Shown: in pieces, positions 1 to 9,072 of the stretch
Position numbering within the stretch: the stretch's first letter is position 1
Layout of the letters: the number at the start of each line of letters is the position of its first letter
Source of the DNA: Bacteroidales bacterium
GTDB taxonomy: Bacteria; Bacteroidota; Bacteroidia; Bacteroidales; UBA932
Length of the DNA: 43,437 nt
Direction: 5' to 3'
Assembly (NCBI GenBank): GCA_024401715.1
Contig: JAKSKO010000011.1
Location: 1-43,437 of the forward strand
Position numbers and translations under genes: made by a program
Notes under the pieces: generated by a model
What the model was told of the DNA's origin: nothing
Seen by the model: the letters and a program-made list of their open reading frames with translations, nothing else
The model's database searches: none

Positions 1-520
1 AGCAAAGCTTCCTTAAACTCAGGATGCAAAGAGCATTCTACCTCGTCCAGATACTTTTCTGCATCCACCTCTAGAATAGAAGCATTGGGATCATTATAAA
101 GTACTATATTACGAATTTCTTTCGCTTCTTCAGGAAATGTGTCTTCCAAGAAGTTCATCAGTTGATTTGCCTTATCTGGGATTCTGTGATGTTCCTTTCG
201 GTTATCATCCGTCAGCATGATGCCATATAAAGCGAGAGAAAGGCAAGAGCTGTAAAAGGGTGATATTCATAAGTGCCTATGCCTTCAAAGATGATTACGT
301 CTTCGAGGTAAATCACTTTATCTATTGGTCGGCACTTTATCTTGGTGTATTGTTCTCCTACCTGTTCCAAACATACACGCATCATGGAGTAACCGTGTTC
401 TCTTCCTGCTCCTATGTTTTGTTTCTGGTCAGGAGTAAAGTGCTGCCCAGCCCACTTCATTAGTCGGTGTCCGAAGGTAGATTTATCCAACATCAGCCTA
501 TATTGATCTCCATTATACAT
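1..520 (-). pseudogene. Frameshifted hypothetical gene running off the left edge
   Basis: A minus-strand frame opens with ATG at 520 and stops at 212 after 102 codons, ending in ...FTALAFLSLYMASC. From about position 239 to the window edge a second frame is completely open and reads on as LALYGIMLTDDNRKEHHRIP..., ending in ...EVECSLHPEFKEAL. The two frames overlap at the shared leucine/tyrosine codons near 228-240, so one base lost or two gained at the TTATAT run would join them into a single protein of at least 175 residues. I do not recognise the family. The simplest reading is a broken gene at the edge of the defence island; a sequencing error or programmed frameshift is possible but less likely. 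The gene is AT-rich like the rest of the island. Confidence 0.45.
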
Positions 521-917
521 ACAATTTTTCGTTTTATCTAGTATTTTTTTCGCTGTTCCCTCTGTTCTTCACTTTTTTCAATACGTATCAATAATCTATA
601 AATATCAAAAACAATACATGTGTAAGTAACACCTTTACACTTACTCGCAAACAAGTATCAAGACTGCCAGCAAGAATTATTACTCACATATCTGTTATAT
701 TTTTTTAAGACTCAAAATTCTTGTACATTGTAAGTATAATTCCCCGGCAAAGAGCAAGATGGGCGGTCAAAGGAATCGCCCTTTGCGTTCTTTTGCCGAA
801 TGCGCTACCGACGCTCGAAAGCTCGCTTAATCTATGCCTTGCAAGGAGGAGGAAAACCAAAGGTTAAATGTACGCAAAAGGCTTGGTTGTTATATGAAAT
901 TGATCTTCTCTTCTCGA
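521..917. other. Intergenic region with an inverted repeat, no gene seen
   Basis: No convincing coding frame. An inverted repeat GTGTAA (620-625) / TTACAC (635-640) overlaps a second one, GTAAGT / ACTTAC, and could be an operator for the left-edge gene. A short hairpin GGGCG (761-765) / CGCCC (777-781) lies about 135 bp downstream of the HNH stop, but no U-rich tail follows on the minus strand, so I do not call it a terminator. Confidence 0.3.
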
Positions 918-2000
918 TTATATTTTGATACCCTCCCCTTCAAGTATGTCTCTTTTCAACTTGCTGAAGGGGCGATTTAATGTCTTATCTATATCATACT
1001 CTACTCCAAAAAGCATACGATAGACCTCTGCCTGTGAATAAGCTCCATCGAAATCCAAACAAAGTTTATTGAATAATTCACGCAAATAGGTTGCATTATT
1101 CTTATGAGCAAAATCCATTATATCTTTGACTTCCAACTCTCCATGCCGATCATATATTACATCAAGCGAAAGGTCCTGAATGGTACGATACTCTTTGCTA
1201 TGGGGCTTACATTTCATCAGGACAGACCATCTTACATCATTTGTTTTATCATCGTACACTAAGGCAGGAGTAAACTTAAAAGCGGGATCAGCAGAAGTTG
1301 TAAGGTATGGATGAACGTGAGTTTTCAGACTGTAATGAGAACTGCCTTTCACAGAACTGTTACATACCCCACAACTTGGAATCAGGTTATAGAAGCTCAA
1401 GGACAAGAGTGGGTACTGCATGTGTGCAAACCAGTGATCAAATTGAGGTTTCGTCTTGCTAACCGTTTTCCCACCACTATTTTCGCGTCCAATGGTGAAA
1501 GTGTATTGGCGATTGCAATAGGTACATGTGTTAACGTCTTTCATTTTTGCAATCTCATAAGCAATGTTGCCTTTTACAAGATTGTAATCAAAAACTGCAA
1601 GAAGAAAAGCAAACAGTCTTTCATATCTCTCTACCAAAGACACTTCTCGCGATGTCCTGTTTTTAACCTTCTTTGCCCGTGCCTTCAGATGATGCCGTAA
1701 CTGGCGTTCGCTATACGTAAAGAGATATCCATGCGGATTATTTATACATTGCTGCTTTCTTAACAGGTTATTCAGATGGATATCGTTTAACTTGAATAGT
1801 AAAGCAGGCTTTGCCACAAGAATCTCTTTTATGATGGTCTCGTCATAAACATCATTGGATATTACAGGAAGCAGATAATCGCACCATTCCTTATACGTGG
1901 GGTCAGAACGCTTGGTATTTATGCGCTTCTTTATTCCATTTAAAAATAAGTCGGCATAATCATCTAACTCCTTATTGTTCTTTTCTTTTAGGTGCCACAT
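918..2000 (-). CDS. ptuB: HNH nuclease of a Septu-like defence pair (PtuB-like)
   Basis: A 360-residue protein with a C-x-x-C pair (CTYC, near residue 158), then FDHWF near residue 190 and a second pair (CGVC, near residue 211) followed by N and S residues. This is the zinc-stabilised HNH layout of the McrA/TIGR02646-type nucleases, and the DH step supplies the expected catalytic histidine. Its start overlaps the 3' end of the upstream ATPase gene by 29 nt, so the two are probably translationally coupled. An AAA/ABC-type ATPase followed by an HNH protein is the known ptuA-ptuB arrangement of Septu anti-phage systems; retron Ec78-type effectors use the same pair, but no reverse transcriptase is present here. 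The C-terminal third, rich in charged residues, may contact the ATPase. HNH nuclease is secure from motifs; membership of Septu is inferred from gene order. Confidence 0.72.
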   Translation of the reverse strand: MWHLKEKNNKELDDYADLFLNGIKKRINTKRSDPTYKEWCDYLLPVISNDVYDETIIKEILVAKPALLFKLNDIHLNNLLRKQQCINNPHGYLFTYSERQLRHHLKARAKKVKNRTSREVSLVERYERLFAFLLAVFDYNLVKGNIAYEIAKMKDVNTCTYCNRQYTFTIGRENSGGKTVSKTKPQFDHWFAHMQYPLLSLSFYNLIPSCGVCNSSVKGSSHYSLKTHVHPYLTTSADPAFKFTPALVYDDKTNDVRWSVLMKCKPHSKEYRTIQDLSLDVIYDRHGELEVKDIMDFAHKNNATYLRELFNKLCLDFDGAYSQAEVYRMLFGVEYDIDKTLNRPFSKLKRDILEGEGIKI

Positions 2001-4194
2001 TTTTCAATCTTCCTATTTCTTGTTGCAATTCCAGGATTCTCTCATCAACAGTTTGTTTTGTGAAGGCTTGCTTGTACTTTTCTAATAAAACCTTCTGGAT
2101 TATCGGTTCATCAATGGATAGTATCAGTCTATAAATTCTATTGCGTTTATAGTTTAGCAAAAATCGGCTCTCCTCGTTGCTAATCGTACGACCTGATGCT
2201 TCCTTTATGTAAATATCAAGTGCTTTCACAATATCCTTTATAATCCACTCAGCAAATAATCCCCGACTGCCGTCTTCCATAAAGAAACCACTGTTAAGCA
2301 AATCGTGGATATTGGCTCCAAATGTTTGCATTTGCCTGTCCTGTGGAACACCATCTTTCAAAGCGAGGATACTGGTGGGCTGAATATCACTAAGTACGAA
2401 TGGCGAATGTGTGACAACGAGAATATTCAGAGCAACTATCTCCGACAATCGCACTTGTTTCAATCCATCCAGTAGGTACATCAAGAATTGGCGTTGCAGT
2501 TCAGGATGATAGTACAACTCAATCTCTTCCAGAATTACAGACACTCGCCTATATCCAACTCTCTTTCTGTTCATGTCAGTATGAACTGAATCAATGTTTG
2601 ACAAATGATACAAGATTGAACTTATGGCGTATATCTGTTGCTTCTCACCCGAACTAAGTTTATCCATCATCAACTTGCATCCATTGCTTTCCTTCAGTTT
2701 TATCCGAACATCTATAATCGGTGCAGGCAGCACATCCTCAGTTCTTGTATATATAAGAGGCGAACCATTTCTCCAGTCTTCCTTAACGCTTCGAAGTGAT
2801 GCCTTAGCCGTATTTATTGCATCTTCCAGGCTAAGATAGTCCGCCTGATATGCCCCTCTTGAAAGATAACAAAGCGTCTGACGGATCTTTGTTGTGATGT
2901 GCGATTTATCTTTACTCATCACATCTACCAAACCACGAACTTCATCAACGTGTTTCTGTTTTACCCATTTCTCCACATTTGATAGCTTATCGTAATACTT
3001 ACGGTATTGGATATAACGTGAAGCGACCTTTATGGTCTTGCTCGCCAGATAGTCCAAAGCTTTATCATAGCCATCAAGTCTTTCACTTTTTGCAAAAGAC
3101 AGATGGTATTTCTTCTTCCAACTATCTACGATAGCATTTCTGATTTTCCGATACCCACTTTCTCTTGCATTGAAATCGGTGCAGGCTTTTTGCAGATATT
3201 TCAATCCGAAGTCTTTGTTCTTCAGGCTAAAGTCAAAACCTACGACCTCCAGATGTGCATTCAGTTTTTTATATCCAAGTCCTTTCAAAAGTAACGTCAA
3301 AAGTCGTTCACTCGACAGCAGCGATTCTTTATTCACATCCATATTGCCTCTAACGCGATATGGAGTCAGAACGATTGGGGTCTGATATCCATCATTCTTA
3401 TGAAATATACCCTCTAACCAGCAACACTGATCTTTGAGCGAATAATCATTATCCTTTAAATACTTGATATAGTCTGCAGAGCGCATGAACAGTTCCAAAT
3501 CCTCGCTGTTCCATTCGTCCTTATAATCCTGTGAATTGTAGGCATAAATGCTGTAATTTGAAACAAATGTGTAGAAGACATGATCTGCTATACGCTGATA
3601 TACCTCTGGCTTTTTACGCCATTTACTGAAGAACCGAATATCCTTGTCTGCACGCCAATGCTTTCTAGCATCCCTGAGATATATTGAATCAGCATCTCTT
3701 TCAAATTGGAAGATGCCATTCAGTTCTTCCTCTTCCGATTGCTTCTTAGGAGTGTATTCAAAAAGCTCCACCTTGTCGCCATATATCCTTAACATGTGCG
3801 GATGACTATCAAGCATATAATACATCTCGCCATATATACCCTCAATATAATGAAGGTGCTCTGCCCCTGGATGAAGCTCCGCCTCGCCAAACAAAGATGC
3901 TGCGAAATTATTCAATAGCCTCAGCATGTACTCAACAAGACTACTTTTACCCGACCCGTTTGCTCCAACAATAGCAGATACAGTCACACGCAAAGGCGCC
4001 CCTTCTCTACCTATAAAATAATCATAGAGGCAGTCGATAGTCGATTTAGATTCGCTATAGATAATCTTAGTGCCGCTGATCTCATAACCTTTCTGTAAAT
4101 AGTAAATATGATTTGCCTTCAGGATTCTTTGTCCGGTACTACCTTCTCTTATTATCCTAATAGCGAATATGCTGAAATCTGGGAGTATGCTCAT
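1972..4194 (-). CDS. ptuA: ABC/SMC-like AAA ATPase of a Septu-like defence pair (PtuA-like)
   Basis: About 740 residues from the ATG at 4194; a GTG at 4236 would add 14 residues, but the ATG gives the usual family N-terminus. Walker A GANGSGKSS lies near residue 80, the ABC signature-like SSGEKQQ near 515, a Walker B strand VILEEIELYYHPE near 553 and the switch histidine in VVTHSPF near 595. The long region between Walker A and the signature is helical and charged, as in RecF/OLD-like AAA ATPases with a coiled insertion. The gene overlaps the HNH gene, matching Septu ptuA-ptuB. In that family the ATPase is thought to hold the nuclease inactive until infection; here that is inference. Upstream are two very short ORFs. 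No strong promoter was found before it. ATPase assignment is firm, the system assignment good but not proven. Confidence 0.75.
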   Translation of the reverse strand: MSILPDFSIFAIRIIREGSTGQRILKANHIYYLQKGYEISGTKIIYSESKSTIDCLYDYFIGREGAPLRVTVSAIVGANGSGKSSLVEYMLRLLNNFAASLFGEAELHPGAEHLHYIEGIYGEMYYMLDSHPHMLRIYGDKVELFEYTPKKQSEEEELNGIFQFERDADSIYLRDARKHWRADKDIRFFSKWRKKPEVYQRIADHVFYTFVSNYSIYAYNSQDYKDEWNSEDLELFMRSADYIKYLKDNDYSLKDQCCWLEGIFHKNDGYQTPIVLTPYRVRGNMDVNKESLLSSERLLTLLLKGLGYKKLNAHLEVVGFDFSLKNKDFGLKYLQKACTDFNARESGYRKIRNAIVDSWKKKYHLSFAKSERLDGYDKALDYLASKTIKVASRYIQYRKYYDKLSNVEKWVKQKHVDEVRGLVDVMSKDKSHITTKIRQTLCYLSRGAYQADYLSLEDAINTAKASLRSVKEDWRNGSPLIYTRTEDVLPAPIIDVRIKLKESNGCKLMMDKLSSGEKQQIYAISSILYHLSNIDSVHTDMNRKRVGYRRVSVILEEIELYYHPELQRQFLMYLLDGLKQVRLSEIVALNILVVTHSPFVLSDIQPTSILALKDGVPQDRQMQTFGANIHDLLNSGFFMEDGSRGLFAEWIIKDIVKALDIYIKEASGRTISNEESRFLLNYKRNRIYRLILSIDEPIIQKVLLEKYKQAFTKQTVDERILELQQEIGRLKNVAPKRKEQ

Positions 4195-4222
4195 ATCTGT
4201 ATTTGTCGTGATTAGCAACGTC

Positions 4223-4348
4223 TTATTGGGTTGCACGGATTTTGCTAATTAGGGATTGTCGTTTAATGTTTTCCATTTGACCGAAGCAGCGACTGATCCC
4301 ATTCGTTTTCTGCGTTCGGCTCAATAAAGTTTCGTCTTTATATCTCAT
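4223..4348 (-). CDS. Candidate 41-aa basic small ORF overlapping the ATPase 5' region
   Basis: ATG at 4348 immediately follows the stop of another short ORF, and its own TAA at 4223 lies within the GTG-extended part of the ATPase gene. The product is lysine/arginine-rich (ends in SKIRATQ) with one cysteine and no membrane segment. Tandem abutting small ORFs ahead of a defence operon could be leader peptides or a small partner protein, but their short length means chance is a real possibility. No Shine-Dalgarno sequence is obvious. Confidence 0.22.
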   Translation of the reverse strand: MRYKDETLLSRTQKTNGISRCFGQMENIKRQSLISKIRATQ

Positions 4349-4435
4349 TCAAGTCGCATCTGCCAGATTTCTTGTCTGCTTCTCGTTCTTCTTGCAGCAG
4401 GTCATTACCTCTGCTTCATCTTCGCGTGTCATCAT
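4349..4435 (-). CDS. Candidate 28-aa small ORF upstream of the Septu-like operon
   Basis: Opens with two consecutive ATG codons (4435 and 4432), encodes an acidic-then-basic peptide with a CC pair near its middle, and its TGA is followed at once by the ATG of the next small ORF. A purine stretch (GGAAGG) sits about 8-13 nt upstream, followed by a T7 run. The rest of the 4436-4717 interval shows no further gene; a TAATTTTG box near 4599 lacks a properly spaced TTG. Confidence 0.2.
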   Translation of the reverse strand: MMTREDEAEVMTCCKKNEKQTRNLADAT

Positions 4436-4717
4436 AAAAAAAGACCTTCCGCGAATGTAACCCTGAAATTTCAAGATTCAAGGACGGATAGCTCCAGGGG
4501 CTTACGAATCATTGTTGATCAAATAAACAAAAAACTGAATATAGAAACAGAATCCTGCGAGGAATAATCAATAAGGTCTGAGTTAATTCTATCCCCTACA
4601 AAATTAATAACGCAGTGGTCAAAGAAGAGCATCGGCCAAGGAACATCTTTGACGATATCTGAAACTTCGGTTTCTGCCTAATTATCGGATTTATATGTTA
4701 GAAACGTATAGAATCAA

Positions 4718-5383
4718 TTAGGTAAACTTCAGCAATAAATGGTCTATGCCCCCAACAGAGTGATTGCTACTAAATGTGTTCCTTATATTGCATTCATAAG
4801 GAGAAGGTGCATGAAATAGATATTCGGCACTTCTATTCTGAGAACTTAACTCCGAATTTATACCATCAACTACATGATTAATGTCACCAACCAACACATA
4901 GCCAAGCAAAAGTGTGTTTGAAGGATAGTATCCAGTGATAATATGGTCTATACCAGTTTCGACATATCGCTTAAAATATGCCTTTGCATGAGTAACACTG
5001 TTATTAGAAGATTTCTTGAAATCAACTTGAAACAAATTTTTTGCCTCCATATAAAATCGTAGTCGTGTCGAGTTGTTTTTTTCCCACACATCCATCTCAT
5101 ACCGAAAATCTATCCTCTGTAATGATTTAGATGAAGTTGGATTCTGTATATAACCATCACCTGCTAGTCGATGTTCTGTACAAACATGTATCATCGAATC
5201 AATGGCTAGCTGACTATTATCAATAACAGACGCCATACACGTTGATATAGTTTCTTCATCCATGTCTTGGGTAATCGCATGGCAGGCATACAACACATCA
5301 TGCGCATGACACACTAATGTTATACAGTTCTTCTGGAATGACTGTACAAATGCTTGCTTTATGTTACTGCTAATAGTTCCCAT
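4718..5383 (-). CDS. Putative PD-(D/E)xK restriction nuclease subunit
   Basis: A 221-residue protein of unknown family. The central part has RIDFRYEMDVW (about residues 89-99) followed, after a short strand, by RFYMEAKNL with E-A-K near residue 111: the spacing and hydrophobic setting of a PD-(D/E)xK nuclease core (acid, then E-x-K on the next strand). A later GYYPSNTLLLGYVLVGD segment looks like a buried strand-turn-strand. The start is supported by a strong GGAGG about 8 nt upstream, located inside the last codons of the methyltransferase gene, only 2 nt away. That tight coupling to a DNA methyltransferase makes a restriction role the best guess. A specificity or accessory subunit is the main alternative; the nuclease fold is inferred only from the motif. 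Confidence 0.5.
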   Translation of the reverse strand: MGTISSNIKQAFVQSFQKNCITLVCHAHDVLYACHAITQDMDEETISTCMASVIDNSQLAIDSMIHVCTEHRLAGDGYIQNPTSSKSLQRIDFRYEMDVWEKNNSTRLRFYMEAKNLFQVDFKKSSNNSVTHAKAYFKRYVETGIDHIITGYYPSNTLLLGYVLVGDINHVVDGINSELSSQNRSAEYLFHAPSPYECNIRNTFSSNHSVGGIDHLLLKFT

Positions 5384-5385
5384 AC

Positions 5386-8373
5386 CTATTCCTCCGAATT
5401 AAGAATATCAGCAGTTATGATTGCAGCATCATCCATAGCCATTGACTTCGTCCAAAATCGTTTTTGGTTACGTTTAAGAATGTACACCTTGTTATCATCG
5501 TAATACTTCACATCCTTTTGGAGTAAAATGCCAGGAACCTTACTCTCAAGCAATTGTTTGTCAAGCCTATTAAGAGTTGTTCTCATATCAGCATTTGACT
5601 TCTGATAATCGACACCGCACTTATCCCCAAATTGGAGCACAACAAGTGTGAGAGGATCATAATACATCATCTCATATATAGTAGCACTGCAACGGAGTCC
5701 AGTTATGCCTACAAAACTATACAATGACTGGGCAAGAAGACTAGCATATACCAACATAAAGTCCTCGTTTACAGGCTTGATGGCATCAGAGTCACCTTTT
5801 TGTGCGAAGAGCTCAAGGGAATAATTTATAACATCTTCAATTAATATCTGTTCCGATTCATTAATATCGTACAACTGATAGATAAGCTGATCCAATTGGC
5901 GTTTTAAGTCTGCACTTTCATTTGAGAAGAAAGCATCATTGTTTTCTACAATTCTGTCAAATGCAGACAATATCTCGCTACGCAATTCATCAGTACCGCA
6001 ATCAAAAGGTGATGGCAAATTGAGCACCTCTTCCATCATAATAGTTTCGCGCTCAATAGCCCAAGACGAAGCAGAAAGAAACAGCAAGAACCTAACCAAA
6101 GAGGAGTTCAAATAGGCAACCAGCAGTTTCTTCGCATCGGTATCTGGCCCATTGAAAGAAAAACCTGATGTCGTAAAATACCCTTTCTCTCCATCTATCA
6201 ATGAACATAATAATTCATTACGATGAAGACCTTGGTTTACGAAGACAAATGGAGGCTCTATAAGAGCATCGTTAATCGCTCTGAAGGCACGGTCGTTAAC
6301 AGAAGTACAATCACGTGTATTACATGCATAAGGCATGATACGATTAACATCTATCAATAGTGATGGAACAAACGACAATCTGTCCCTATCACAATTAACG
6401 CCTCTTCCATAAACCCATCCGTCATGTCCTTCTATCCATTGCTTCAGCGAATCCAACTGAAACAATCGACTTGCAAGCTTGTAGCTACGCATATTAGCCC
6501 ACATCGAGGCTTTCCAAATGTTAACTGAGCTAATGACAAACTCGCGCGGAATATATTTAATATCCGAACTGTCGATAACGATGCCTTCGAAAACATTTGA
6601 TTTAATATATGTCTTGGGTGCACAATATGTTATCGTTGATGAATAATCGGAAGGAGTGGTTGCACGATAATATGCAATTGCCACAGGAACAACAGCATCT
6701 GCAAACAGACTTCCACCAAACGACTTCGGAGATTTTCTGTATATAGAGAGGTTATACAATTTTTCTACATAGGTCTCATTAAACAGCCAATTTCTGAAAT
6801 TCTGGTATGTATCCTTTGTGTTAGTCAGCACCTTTGAATTGAACACCAATGCTATTCTACCGTTTGGGCATATCTCTACAGCCTTATGCATGAATGGTAT
6901 AACCTGCTCCAAAGCAAAATGGTGGCGCTTGCAATATGCGCGAATTTCTACTGGTACACTCTTGGTACCATAAGGAGGATTACCAATAAGGAGGTCAATA
7001 GGAGACAAATCCCAGTTATCTAAATCAGTTATAGTGTTTATACACAGAAGGTTCCTACCTCTATGTGCTACTTCGATGTTAGCATTATAGACAAGATTTG
7101 GTAACTGACAGTCTTCTTCTGCCCACAATGTCCTTGGATCAAGTTCATCAATTAAGGCAAGGTACAAACTGAACGCAGCTACCTTGATAGCCATGTTATC
7201 AAGTTCAATTCCGTAAATATTATCCAACAATATCTTTTTCAGCTCGTCATAGCTCAGACTCTCTTTGTGGTTAGCAAGCTTATAGATACGAACCAGATGT
7301 TTGAACGCTTCAACAAGAAAGATACCAGAGCCGCAAGTAGGATCAAGGACACGCTTCATACCAGTCTCTGCTTTTATTGGTAGATTATCCTTCATCATCA
7401 TACGAACCAGATTAGCTGGTGTATAGTATTGTCCACGTGCCTGTTTTGTATCACCAAGGAAGTGTTCGTATATCTCGCTGAGAACCTCAATACGGATTAC
7501 TTTAAAGTCAAAAAGTCTGAATTTGAATAGAGCTTTTTCGTTTTCTACATTTCCGTCATAAAAACATCGTTTTACAACTTGCAAATGTTCCTCACGAACA
7601 GCATCAAGCTCGCCATCCACAAGAGGGGTTATATTGCCATTGAAACGAGCATTTACAATCTCAAACAGACGATACGTAGCATCCTTATCATCCAAAATGT
7701 CAAAATATGACCGACTATTTGCCTTCAGTTCCTCATAAATGTGTGTTTCAGCAGTAGCGCCTTTATCTTCCAGGAACAAGATAAACAAAGAACGAATGAG
7801 CAAAGCATGAATAATCTCCTCTGACAGACCATCGTTCTTTAAAACGTTGGTTGCTTTCTTGAGACATTCAACCAAAAAGGCATCAACCCTATTCTTTTTG
7901 TCCAGCTGACGCTGCAAGAGTTGCTGTTTTGTCCAGATATTGCCATTGCCAAGATTATATACAGAGAACAACTCCAACAGTGTGTGAAGAGCAGTGCAAT
8001 CAGTATCCGCAGCGAAATTCTGTTCATACACCTGTGCGTCGCAGAGAGATTTTTGAGGATTATCCCCCAAAAATATCTGAGGCAGGGCATAGCAATTGTA
8101 CACATGTATTTCCGTCTCACTTATGGCGATGAGCAACTGCACCATACGATAGTTCCATGCACGATGAAGCACCTCTGCAACACGCTTCAAGGATGCAGAA
8201 GAGGAATCAGCTAAATCCATGTACAATGCTATGGGATGCCCATCAACAAAGCACACCGAATCAGCTGGCACATTAGCTAGGTCCGAATAATCCGGATATT
8301 GTATGCATGCTTCAGACAGAGACAGCAAATTGCCATCACATCCTAGCATGGTATATATCTCTGTTCTTTGCAT
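5386..8373 (-). CDS. Large N6-adenine DNA methyltransferase (Eco57I/type IIG-like)
   Basis: A 995-residue protein. AdoMet-binding motif I is LDPTCGSGIFLVEAF near residue 343, and the catalytic motif IV is GNPPYG near residue 463, which together define gamma-class N6-adenine methyltransferases. The N-terminal 150 residues contain a strand-rich stretch ending in ETEIHVYNCY, resembling the N-terminal region of Eco57I-like enzymes, but I see no clear PD-(D/E)xK triad there. The C-terminal 400 residues would hold target recognition (aromatic-rich, NQGLHR, SSFxG-like segments). A separate small nuclease-like gene follows 2 nt downstream, so restriction may be in a second polypeptide rather than fused as in classical type IIG enzymes. 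It would modify host DNA in the cytoplasm. No Bacteroidota -7 box was found just upstream. Methyltransferase activity is secure; the system type is not. Confidence 0.8.
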   Translation of the reverse strand: MQRTEIYTMLGCDGNLLSLSEACIQYPDYSDLANVPADSVCFVDGHPIALYMDLADSSSASLKRVAEVLHRAWNYRMVQLLIAISETEIHVYNCYALPQIFLGDNPQKSLCDAQVYEQNFAADTDCTALHTLLELFSVYNLGNGNIWTKQQLLQRQLDKKNRVDAFLVECLKKATNVLKNDGLSEEIIHALLIRSLFILFLEDKGATAETHIYEELKANSRSYFDILDDKDATYRLFEIVNARFNGNITPLVDGELDAVREEHLQVVKRCFYDGNVENEKALFKFRLFDFKVIRIEVLSEIYEHFLGDTKQARGQYYTPANLVRMMMKDNLPIKAETGMKRVLDPTCGSGIFLVEAFKHLVRIYKLANHKESLSYDELKKILLDNIYGIELDNMAIKVAAFSLYLALIDELDPRTLWAEEDCQLPNLVYNANIEVAHRGRNLLCINTITDLDNWDLSPIDLLIGNPPYGTKSVPVEIRAYCKRHHFALEQVIPFMHKAVEICPNGRIALVFNSKVLTNTKDTYQNFRNWLFNETYVEKLYNLSIYRKSPKSFGGSLFADAVVPVAIAYYRATTPSDYSSTITYCAPKTYIKSNVFEGIVIDSSDIKYIPREFVISSVNIWKASMWANMRSYKLASRLFQLDSLKQWIEGHDGWVYGRGVNCDRDRLSFVPSLLIDVNRIMPYACNTRDCTSVNDRAFRAINDALIEPPFVFVNQGLHRNELLCSLIDGEKGYFTTSGFSFNGPDTDAKKLLVAYLNSSLVRFLLFLSASSWAIERETIMMEEVLNLPSPFDCGTDELRSEILSAFDRIVENNDAFFSNESADLKRQLDQLIYQLYDINESEQILIEDVINYSLELFAQKGDSDAIKPVNEDFMLVYASLLAQSLYSFVGITGLRCSATIYEMMYYDPLTLVVLQFGDKCGVDYQKSNADMRTTLNRLDKQLLESKVPGILLQKDVKYYDDNKVYILKRNQKRFWTKSMAMDDAAIITADILNSEE

Positions 8374-8452
8374 ATTATCGTAAATTTAAGAACGACATAA
8401 CAGTACGTTACAATTTTATAAAAAAAATAACTGATACACGCAAGTGTACTCC

Positions 8453-8659
8453 TCATTTTACCCTAACATCTCTGCAATTTGCAAGGTAGAACTTACATTT
8501 TTCATCCAGAACCGGCATAAAACCATGAATAAAGTATTTACTCTCGCCATTTAAGAGAAGAGTTTGGAGTGGGGCTATTTCTTTCTTCCTCCAGTATGCT
8601 CGTTCATCCACATCTCGTTTCCACTCATCACACTTACCCTCTATGGCAGATTGGCTCAT
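8453..8659 (-). CDS. Short hypothetical ORF, probably a gene remnant
   Basis: From ATG at 8659 this encodes 68 residues, charged at the N-terminus (KCDEWKRDVDERAYWRKKE) and more hydrophobic later (KYFIHGFMPVL). The frame stays open further upstream without an ATG, to a TGA next to the end of the decayed ORF at 8713-8952, so the piece may be the tail of a longer broken gene. It is on the same strand as the methyltransferase operon but about 80 bp upstream of it. I do not recognise the family. Confidence 0.3.
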   Translation of the reverse strand: MSQSAIEGKCDEWKRDVDERAYWRKKEIAPLQTLLLNGESKYFIHGFMPVLDEKCKFYLANCRDVRVK

Positions 8660-8712
8660 GTGCAAAACCTTGGTTTTTAGCAGAGTCTTATGCGATAGGC
8701 ATATACGGTATG

Positions 8713-8952
8713 CTATTCATCTTTCATCAACTCCACCATCTCGTGCAGTGCCATCTGCACATCTCCTGCATTTGCAGTCATAATCAGTTTAGTCTTATGA
8801 GCAGCTTCATCTATTTGTTTGTCGTAGCCCTCGCATTATTCTGGAGTTGCACCTGATAAACGTTTTTGCGGCTTCAAACATAGAACCAATAAATCCAGTT
8901 GTTGCTCATCATTATTCTTTCTTTACATTAGTGATATATTAGCGTCGCCCAT
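8713..8952 (-). pseudogene. Decayed small gene with two in-frame stops
   Basis: Starting with ATG at 8952, an 80-codon frame reads MGDANISLM, TAA, then NNDEQQLDLLVLCLKPQKR..., TAA, then GYDKQIDEAAHKTKLIM... to a TAG at 8713. Codons 11-38 and 40-79 both look like real protein (amphipathic helices, balanced charge), and the stops at codons 10 and 39 are in frame, so this reads best as a pseudogene. Two further frames across 8660-8720 carry protein-like fragments as well (for example MNSIPYMPIA then stop), implying general decay of a small gene cluster. No family recognised. Confidence 0.35.
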
Positions 8953-8986
8953 AGTATGAAATCCATATTTACCTTGAAATATTAGT

Positions 8987-9044
8987 GATTATAAGCATTT
9001 TTACTTATAAAACGCGATTATAAGTATTTTCTTTTATAGACAGG
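8987..9044. repeat. Tandem 29-bp operator-like direct repeat
   Basis: Two copies begin GATTATAAG at 8987 and 9016, exactly 29 bp apart. The first contains a perfect palindrome TTATAAG (8989-8995) / CTTATAA (9004-9010); the second is a degraded version (TTATAAG then CTTTTATA). Paired dyads upstream of a start codon are typical binding sites for a dimeric repressor. They sit between the decayed minus-strand ORF and a plus-strand promoter, so they could control either. Confidence 0.45.
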
Positions 9045-9072
9045 ACCTCCATATGAGTTTAATACTTTTCTC

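Noticed and set aside
918-4236. Retron with PtuAB-type effectors
   Set aside because: No reverse transcriptase gene and no msr/msd-like structure with adjacent inverted repeats was seen in the flanks.
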